Source: Rhizophagus sp. LPA8_4_AMF | Lineage: Eukaryota; Glomeromycota; Glomeromycetes; Glomerales; Glomeraceae | Reading direction: 5' to 3' | DNA length: 28,964 nt | Assembly: GCA_021464525.1 (NCBI GenBank) | Contig: JADRCO010000646.1 | Span: 1 to 28,964 of the forward strand | Shown: positions 22,251-28,964 of the stretch, in pieces | How the letters are laid out: every line of letters begins with the position of its first letter | How positions within the stretch are numbered: position 1 is the stretch's first letter | Translations under genes and position numbers: made by a program | The notes under the pieces: generated by a model | What the model was told of the DNA's origin: nothing | The model's input: the letters and a program-made list of their open reading frames with translations, nothing else | Database searches by the model: none

Positions 22251-24063
22251 TTAAGTGCCAGTTTCCATAGATGATTTGTTACTTTTTTCTACCAATGATG
22301 ATGATATGTTGGTTTCATCTTCCGGTAAATGCCATTGAGATGAAATTGTATCTGTTTGACCACTTTTTGTTGTAACAGTATTCGAAGCAATTTGATCTGT
22401 TCTATATGTACTTGATAAACATTCAGGAGCAACTTCCGGACTTTCTTTTTTCAACCACCAACCCTCATTAGAAATATATCTAGCAGCGTTAAGTAATCCA
22501 CCTATTGATAGAGAACTGAAACATACTACATATACCCACATTGAACTAATTAAAAGAATAAAAAAGTTTAGTATGTCAAGTATTCAATTATGTCGAAGTA
22601 TGAAGAAAAAAAAAAAATAAATAAAATTAAAGATTTTTTTTTTTTTATAAACGTACGTTTGACGTTGAGTATCAATGAGAACATATATCATAACGGGTGT
22701 CCATTGTAAAATGTAAATGAATAAATATCCAACCTAAAAAAAAAAAAAAAAAAAAATTAAAAAAAAAAAAAAAAAAAAAATAAAAAAAAAAAAAATAAAA
22801 AAAAAAAATTAATAAAATTAATAAAATAAAATTAAATAAAATAAAAAAAAAACGATGAAAAAAAATAAATAAAGAAATTTACAATTTTTCTATATGCTGG
22901 TAGAAACAAATTATTTTCGTTATTGGTATGATTATTACTATCGTTCCTTGATCTTACTACATTAATCGTATATGATATAGCAATATAACAAAATATTGAT
23001 ATTGTTAAAGTAGCAATATCAACATAAAGTAAAGTTAAAGGGATGAATGATGAACTTCGAGTCGAATAACACCAATATTGATCGCTTCCAAAATGTGCCC
23101 ATGCCTTTAATCATATGTAAAATTTATTAATATTTTGTTCTTTTAAAAAAACTTGAGAAAATATTTAATGAACATACCGGTACACTTATTAAAGCAGGAA
23201 AAACGACGGGTAATAAAAATAACTTGTAATCCATTGTTCCTAATTCATAATACATTGTCTTGCATACTCTGAAATAGCTAAGAACTGCTAAACATCCAAC
23301 TAGAATCATATTGCTAAGAGAACTATAAAAGAATACAAGCGAAACTATTTTACACGAGTATTCTGGCCAGGGTGTCATGTTTGCTGTAATATAATAAAAT
23401 AAATTTTTTTTTAATTCAAAAGATTATTTACAAAAAAAAATAATATATATATATAAAAATTTGATAAAGATATTTACCTAATGGATAATACTTTATAATT
23501 GTAAAAAAAAGAAAGAAAGAAAGAAAGAAAGAAAGAGAAAATATATTAAAATTAAATTCATTTTTTCATTAATCGAATGATTTAAAAAAAAAAAAATAAT
23601 ATATTTACCAAATTTACCGTCAAGGCAACGTATATGATTAAATCTTTTAAATAGAAACGAAAATATGAATTTAGAAAAATTTCTCGTTTTTATTCAAAAA
23701 AAAACAAATATATATATTTTTACCTGATAATGCCATATAAAATGGTAATTTATGCGTCATGTTTAACGAAAAATCGATTCGTTTCCATCTTAAGAAAGTG
23801 CGAAGTATAACATAAAGCGTAGATAAACTTCCAATTTGTAAAATGACTAAAATTATAATATACATAGAATAAATTTCGAAGACACTGTGATTTTTTGTGA
23901 ATTCTTCAAATGTATCATTTCCATCATCAAAATTTTCATCTCTGGACTCTAATTTAGCAGGATAAGCGCTATTGCAATTTATTAATGTAAATATTAATAT
24001 AAAATAAAATAGAGCCCTTGAAGGAAATAATTTCTTTGAATATAAAACTGGGAGTGACTTCAT
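22251..24063 (-). CDS. cAMP-receptor-like seven-transmembrane receptor, paralogue (395 aa, 7 exons)
   Basis: Exons in order: 24063-23724, 23643-23609, 23490-23478 (only 13 bases), 23383-23178, 23104-22883, 22733-22657 and 22545-22251. The N-terminus has a probable signal peptide (to about residue 33) and an acidic ectodomain of about 35 residues with potential N-glycosylation sites. Seven hydrophobic segments lie between about residues 66 and 325. Cys140 (segment 3) and Cys210 in QYWCY correspond to Cys119 and Cys189 of the paralogue on the plus strand. ILQIGSL, LPFYMA, NMILVG, SSFIPL and RYISNEG are shared. The tail is short (about 65 residues, Ser/Thr-rich) and lacks the SQ repeat. Three introns match the paralogue in position and phase; the others do not. 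Splice sites are all GT-AG and the frame is continuous, so it looks functional. Ligand unknown. Confidence 0.85.
22734..22882 (-). repeat. Poly(T)-rich intron of the paralogous receptor
   Basis: The 149-base intron between exons 5 and 6 is almost entirely A with scattered T on the plus strand (about 22735-22855), that is, a polypyrimidine tract more than 100 bases long in the transcript. Confidence 0.85.
23508..23540 (-). repeat. GAAA microsatellite in the intron before the 13-base exon
   Basis: About seven GAAA units on the plus strand (TTTC in the transcript) sit just upstream of the acceptor of the 13-base exon. Confidence 0.9.
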
Positions 24064-25188
24064 TAATAAATATTTGATGGTTTTTTTTTTGAATGATTTT
24101 AATTTATGTAAAGATATCCTATGAAAAGTTGAAAAATATTAAAGGTATTTTGTTTAATCATGGAAATCTAAAAGGGAATCGAATGGAAAAAAAAGATGAC
24201 GGAGAAATATGTTAAGGGAAAGACAGAGTGAGAACGAAAAAAGTATGAAACAAAATACGGTCTATTTTATTTGATACCAACCACATGTGTCTATTTATAA
24301 GAACAAATATTCTTGTAATAGAAAAAAAAAATCAAACTTTCTTTTTTCAAAAAAAATTGAAATCCAATCAATCAATTATATCATTTTTTTGTATCTCTCA
24401 TGTGCATGTTATGTGTCCCCGTGTAACTTAATTATAAAATACAACCTTACGGAATAACTTTAAAATAAGCAATTAGGATTATTTTTTAATTCAAATAATT
24501 TCATCCAATCATTTAAGCAGATTTTGAAAATTTCAACCGTTCATTGGCTAAAACTTAACTGATTTTTTAATACTTGCATATTCACATCTAAAGTGGTTTA
24601 GTTTTCAAGTCACGCTAAAAAAATCTATGAAATTTATGTGAAAATGGTCGATATCGGAAAATTTGAAATTTGACATCGGATGAAACATCGTACATTTCGA
24701 CATAGATTTTCTATTGTTAAACATAAACAAAATGAAAAATAAGTAAATAAAAATGATATTAAATACATTGTATTGGAGCATCGTCATATCGTAAATTCCG
24801 TTATACCTGCATATGTTGCACTAATCTTTAAATTTTCAATTTTTGCATTGTGTATTAAATTTAATACGATAATTTGATTGATTGAAATTTTAATTATCCA
24901 ATAATAATTGCAGTTTTGTTCGTTTTAATACATCACGTGGTATTACCTTATATAGGTTTGTTACGAAAAGAATCAATGATTAGTAAACATAAATAAATAT
25001 TAACATTATCGAGAAACTTTCTAAAAATTTAGAAATATTAAACGTAAATAAACGCAGACTGGTTAATGAACAAGAAATTGAATTAATAATAATACATGAA
25101 TAAATAATTATATTCAGTGCAAAATAATAATTAAGAAAACGAATAATAATTGTTCGTCATTTAAAAAGTAATTAATTTTAATCGACAT

Positions 25189-25906
25189 CGATAATGACGG
25201 TTATAAATTTTGTTTCGAACTTTAATATAATTGTATGCTCAGGAATTATATAGCATTACTTTTATCAATAATGTTTACTATTGACTGTTTATATGTTATT
25301 CTACCAAATGTTACTATATTTAAGTTGTAGTGTCATGTTACCAAAAGTATTATGGAAGCTGGAACATCATGAAGTTTGTATTCATATAACTGTGTGATGC
25401 TCAGGAATTGTTTACTGTTAACTGTTTATATGTTATGCTACGATGTAGGTTGTAATGACATGTTATCAAAAGTATTATTGAAAGCTGATTATCATAATCA
25501 TGTATTTTTCCTAAAAAAATCTAATTTCTAATTATAATCATGTTAATTCTGTAAATTCCTAAAAATTAGGAAATTTTTTTAGAAAAATACATATGTTTAT
25601 CTGGGTATCATATCATTGGATAATGACAGTTATAAATTTTGAATTATAGTATTACGGTTATTTTGTTATATTTCTGTTAATTTTTATGTTTGTTTTATAT
25701 GTTATGCTACCAGTTGCCTCTACGATGTAAGTTGTAATGACATTGTTGTCAAAAGTATTATAGAAGCTGGGTATCATATCGTTGGATAATGGCGGTTATA
25801 AATTTTGAATTGTAGTATTACGGTTATTGCTATATTTACTATTAATTTTATGTTTGTTTTTATGTTATGCTACCAGCTGCTACGATGTAAGTTGTTACCA
25901 AGTTGT
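25189..25906. repeat. Degenerate tandem array, four units of about 125-175 bp
   Basis: Units run approximately 25189-25362, 25363-25487, 25604-25769 and 25770-25906. Shared blocks are GATAATGACGGTTATAAATT, GTTTATATGTTATGCTAC, ACGATGTAAGTTGTAATGAC and CAAAAGTATTATAGAAGCTG. Units 3 and 4 are the most alike; units 1 and 2 share ATGCTCAGGAATT. No unit encodes a plausible protein. Confidence 0.8.
25488..25603. mobile_element. Inverted-repeat insertion nested in the tandem array
   Basis: The arms ATGTATTTTTCCTAAAAAAA (from 25500) and TTTTTTTAGAAAAATACAT (to 25592) pair with few mismatches and extend into CTAATTT/AATTAGG. The segment interrupts the array: AAAGCTG before it and GGTATCAT after it join without a gap in the next unit (AGCTGGGTATCAT at 25765). 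The bases CTG occur at both edges (25485-25487 and 25601-25603), a possible 3-base target duplication. Confidence 0.6.
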
Positions 25907-25928
25907 TGTTACAATGAATTAAAAAACG

Positions 25929-25990
25929 TGCATTTTAAATTACCGTAATTTATGGAATTTATCAGTAACCTACGGTAATTTTTAAATTAC
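25929..25990. repeat. Small inverted repeat TTTAAATTACCGTA
   Basis: TTTAAATTACCGTA on the left pairs with TACGGTAATTTTTAAA on the right, with a 2-base bulge and a loop of about 25 bases. Confidence 0.5.
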
Positions 25991-26685
25991 CAATGGTAAA
26001 CTTACCATATGTGTCACATGATCTGAGGGCTAACCATTAGGAATTCTCCTATCATATTACATGCTTCGAGGTATCATGTAATTTGGTTCACTTTGAAAAA
26101 TAAAAAATAAAAATAAAAAATATATATATATATACATCCCTTCGGAGGTGCACTTTTGACATTTCACCTTCGGATCAAGAATTTCTATCCTAATCTGACG
26201 CTCATTTTACTTCGTACCCTCCACCCGAAATCAATAATTTCCGACAAGACCACTTCGTCACGATCATTATCATATTTATTTTGAATTGTTAAATTATTTA
26301 TTTGATTAATTAAATCATCCTCCTTAAATGATGAATTATGCCGAAACGGTCATATTTCCACTAACACCTTCGTATGACGCTTAAATAAATTATAATAAAA
26401 TTAAACAACACCAGACCTTTCAGTGATTAACACTTTGCACCTGACAATATTTGCGTGCGGCATCGATAGATGGACATGCTTATAATCTGGTTTGCTTGAA
26501 AATTTTTTATCGGTATTATGGAACATAGAGTTATTTTTCGTTTAGAATAATTTCTCTTTTACTTGTAATCTTCCATTGTTAACATCAAGAAATTTTTTTC
26601 CACATGAAGATCCACATCGAATATTGTGGAAATATGTGGAAATCTGAATAATTTCCAAATACCCAGTGACAAAACACATGGTACG

Positions 26686-26740
26686 TACAGAGGACGATCA
26701 AAATTATGCGGACACTGTTTTGCCAAAATTATGCAAGTCA
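26686..26740. mobile_element. Possible Tc1/mariner-type terminal sequence
   Basis: A TA dinucleotide (26686-26687) is followed by CAGAGGACGATCAAAATTAT and then GCGGACAC. The motif CAAAATTATGC recurs at about 26725. A TA target and a CAG-start terminus with an internal CAAAATTATGCGGAC are typical of Tc1-like ends. I find no matching right terminus and no transposase, so this would be a decayed remnant. Confidence 0.3.
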
Positions 26741-28218
26741 TTTTACATACTAATGTGATATAAATAATATAAATAATTTGTAATCTAATAATAAACAAAT
26801 TTCCATGCTTCATATTTTTTGGGATTTTTTTAGAAATACGAAATCACTCACTGCATAAATTATTTTAATTTTTTGTCATAAAACTTAAAAAGGGCGTAAC
26901 TTGATCAATATCTTTAATAAACATGAATTTATTACCATTCGAATCGTCTCAATGAGACAAACTCAATGAGCTAAAAAATTTAAAGTTGCTTGTTGAAATT
27001 AGTGAATTCCATCATGTCGAAATTGTCGAAATTATTTTTCATTTTCGTCATTTGCATTTTGGTCAATTTTAATAATAAAATAATTTCGTCTTTCCTCATT
27101 GAAATTGCATCATTAAAAAGATAATAAATTGCTTTGATTTAGTTATCATGAGAAAAGAATTAATTGTCAGTCCGCATATGAATGATAGACTAATTGAAAC
27201 CACATTTTTTACTTAATAATTTAAAGTAAACACTTTGTATATATTCGGGAATATATGGTTTAGGGGCTGCGCAGTATATTTTAAAGCGTCAAAATTGAGT
27301 TATTTATTAGACTTGAAAAATTGAAAAAATTGAGAAATTCTTAAAAAAAAGTCGCAAAAATAGGGAAATTTATGTGGGGTTTTGCCATTTTTGAAGTTAT
27401 TAAAGCAAAATAAAATCGTTTCTACAACTAATTTTTTTTTTTGGAGAATATATTAGCATATGTCCAAAGTATATTTATATATAAACTCTAAGACTTCTAG
27501 CTAACATTTTTATGAGACAAAAAAAAGTGACGTAAATTTATTAAGAAATATTGCCAAAATTTAACAAAATTTAGCTAATTGGCGATGTTTAGAGATTTCG
27601 CTTAAAATTTAAGTAACATTAAAATTAAATACTTGAATAATAAAGATCTAATCCCATAGTATTATAGTATTTTTGATTAAAATTTCAATTGATTTTGTAG
27701 ACTTATCTATGGTGAAAAAAGTGATTTCTTATGTTTTTTAATTTATTTCTATTTCTAGGTTGGTTTATTAAATTTTGAATTTTATGAGTACTTGGTTAAA
27801 AAGATATTTTATAATGAAAATTTCTTAATTTACACTGTGTTCATACACGTATCACGTGATTTCATAAAATAAATTATATATAAACATTTTTAATAAATAT
27901 AATTTTAAAAGAAATGTACAGTATGTGTATTTTTATCTGCTCTGCATGTTTACTTAAAGCGTCAAAGTACGTTTCGAATGTCAATTTTGATTTATTTAAC
28001 AAATTCTGTTTTTCTTCTGTTTTTTCGTTAAACTTAATTCTGCCCAACATTAAATGATCTACATAGAAAATTTACTTTTTTAGAAATCCGTGTTTGAACA
28101 CCCCTGTGTACAAATAGAAATCGTCTTTTATAATATTTTTCATAAAATTTTCAAGTGAATTGGACGAAAATTCATCAGTCAATTGGATGGGGATATCGTA
28201 AAAGTTATCACTGTTGTA

Positions 28219-28351
28219 GACCAAACTTGACCATGACCCAAATCATCTCATCGGCCTAAATTATTGGCCCATTCTAATAATGCCTTAAAACTGTACCAGC
28301 GATGATCTCCTAATTTGGGCCGATGGGACGATTTGGGACATGGATTTGGTC
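28219..28351. repeat. MITE-like element with about 40-bp terminal inverted repeats
   Basis: The left arm (28219-28263) begins GACCAAA and contains CCCAAATCATCTCATCGGCC. The right arm (28311-28351) contains GGGCCGATGGGACGATTTGG and ends TTTGGTC. The arms match at roughly 28 of 33 positions in the core, with extra bases near the outer end. The centre of about 47 bases is non-coding. Confidence 0.7.
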
Positions 28352-28507
28352 CCATGTCGATATTTTTATCATTTCGACATTAACCTTTTTTTTGGCAAGC
28401 AACTTTAGCTAAAATTCATGAAATTCTAATCACTGGATCATAAAATATTATAGGATAATTCTAAATATTTAAAGCATAATTGTGTGTCAAATATTAATCC
28501 TACAAGC

Positions 28508-28805
28508 GCGAAGTTATTACTAGGGAAACGGAAACTGTTGTAGGTCCGGAGCAAAAAAAATTTTCACTTGTTTGTTTATTCATCAAATGTAGCACAAAAT
28601 TTCAGTGACGTGACAACGAGTATATTTCAGGGGGTTCCAAAAAGAAATAACACGAAGTGTGTGATTATTCAAAAAAGGAAATTGTTATCATTTTTGTGGA
28701 AGGACGTTTTTCAGGGGATAAACATTTTTTACATTTTCGTCTCCAGAGATAGTCCTCCGCTTTGCTCCGGACAATGACTTAATGAGACGAATTAGTGAAC
28801 TTCGC
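28508..28805. repeat. Inverted-repeat element, about 298 bp
   Basis: Perfect 12-base arms GTCCGGAGCAAA (28544-28555) and TTTGCTCCGGAC (28761-28772) lie inside a second pair, GCGAAGTT (28508-28515) and AACTTCGC (28798-28805). The order and similar spacing of the two pairs suggest one element with terminal and subterminal repeats. The open frame 28568-28777 lies inside it and is probably chance. Confidence 0.55.
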
Positions 28806-28964
28806 AAACTTTGCAAACTCATGTAAAATTATGTTGGTTAACTTACATTGAGGCTTCTAATTTCGTATAATATTAAATTATGCATGCATATGGGCGGATT
28901 TGTTCACCCTCTAATCACGTGTTGATTTTATGGATACTTTTGTTACACAAATTATTACATATGG

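Larger units (their letters stand above)
24064..28964. other. Gene-free, repeat-rich region
   Basis: No credible coding region is present; the open frames at 24605-24787, 26559-26813 and 28568-28777 are short and without recognisable content. It contains a decayed tandem array (25189-25906) with a nested insertion, several inverted-repeat elements and a Tc1-like end. A TA run lies at about 26120-26135. The first 300 bases presumably include the receptor promoter on the minus strand. Confidence 0.6.

Noticed and set aside
26559..26813. 84-codon minus-strand frame
   Set aside because: It crosses the putative Tc1-like end, has mixed composition and no recognisable motif.
1..28964. tRNA, rRNA or CRISPR-type arrays
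   Set aside because: I looked for a GGTTCGAATC-type T-arm with paired acceptor stems and for regularly spaced repeats with unique spacers and found none. The seven-copy intronic repeat has almost no spacer and is a plain tandem repeat.

Overview
The window looks like nuclear DNA of a filamentous fungus, most likely an arbuscular mycorrhizal fungus of the Rhizophagus type (Glomeromycotina). This rests on strongly A+T-rich sequence, short GT-AG introns (about 70-260 bases) with T-rich 3' ends, long homopolymer runs, hairpin-like mobile remnants, and the protein families present. The species assignment is inference; no marker gene is present.

Six gene models are supported. All were spliced by eye, and all keep an open frame with a spliced length divisible by three. 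(1) 2554-4537 (+): an unrecognised seven-membrane-segment protein, 510 aa. (2) 10952-4748 (-): a 1741-aa Tea1/TeaA-like cell-end marker with six kelch blades, a roughly 470-residue repeat domain built on K-S-Q-E, and a coiled-coil C-terminus. (3) 13074-12823 (-): a small orphan protein, 83 aa. (4) 17482-19988 (+): a cAMP-receptor-like 7TM receptor with a long S/Q-repeat tail, 587 aa. (5) 20470-21312 (+): a promethin/LDAF1-like lipid-droplet protein, 253 aa. (6) 24063-22251 (-): a paralogue of gene 4 in opposite orientation, 395 aa, with several different intron positions and a 13-base internal exon.

Layout: 1-2553 is gene-free with hairpin elements. Genes 1 and 2 converge with about 210 bases between stop codons. 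10953-12822 is low-complexity intergenic DNA. 13075-17481 is gene-poor and carries two small hairpin elements and a possible LTR remnant. 17.5-24.1 kb is a compact cluster in which two convergent receptor paralogues flank the promethin gene. 24064-28964 is gene-free and full of decayed repeats: a four-unit tandem array with a nested insertion, inverted-repeat elements, and a Tc1-like terminal sequence.

Functionally the recognisable genes concern growth polarity (Tea1-like), signal perception at the plasma membrane (receptors) and lipid-droplet biogenesis (promethin). Nothing in the sequence shows that they act in one pathway. The most unusual content is the SQ-rich minisatellite-encoded domains in two unrelated proteins, the altered gene structure of the receptor pair, and a family of short palindromic elements with TTATTGGAT-type ends.
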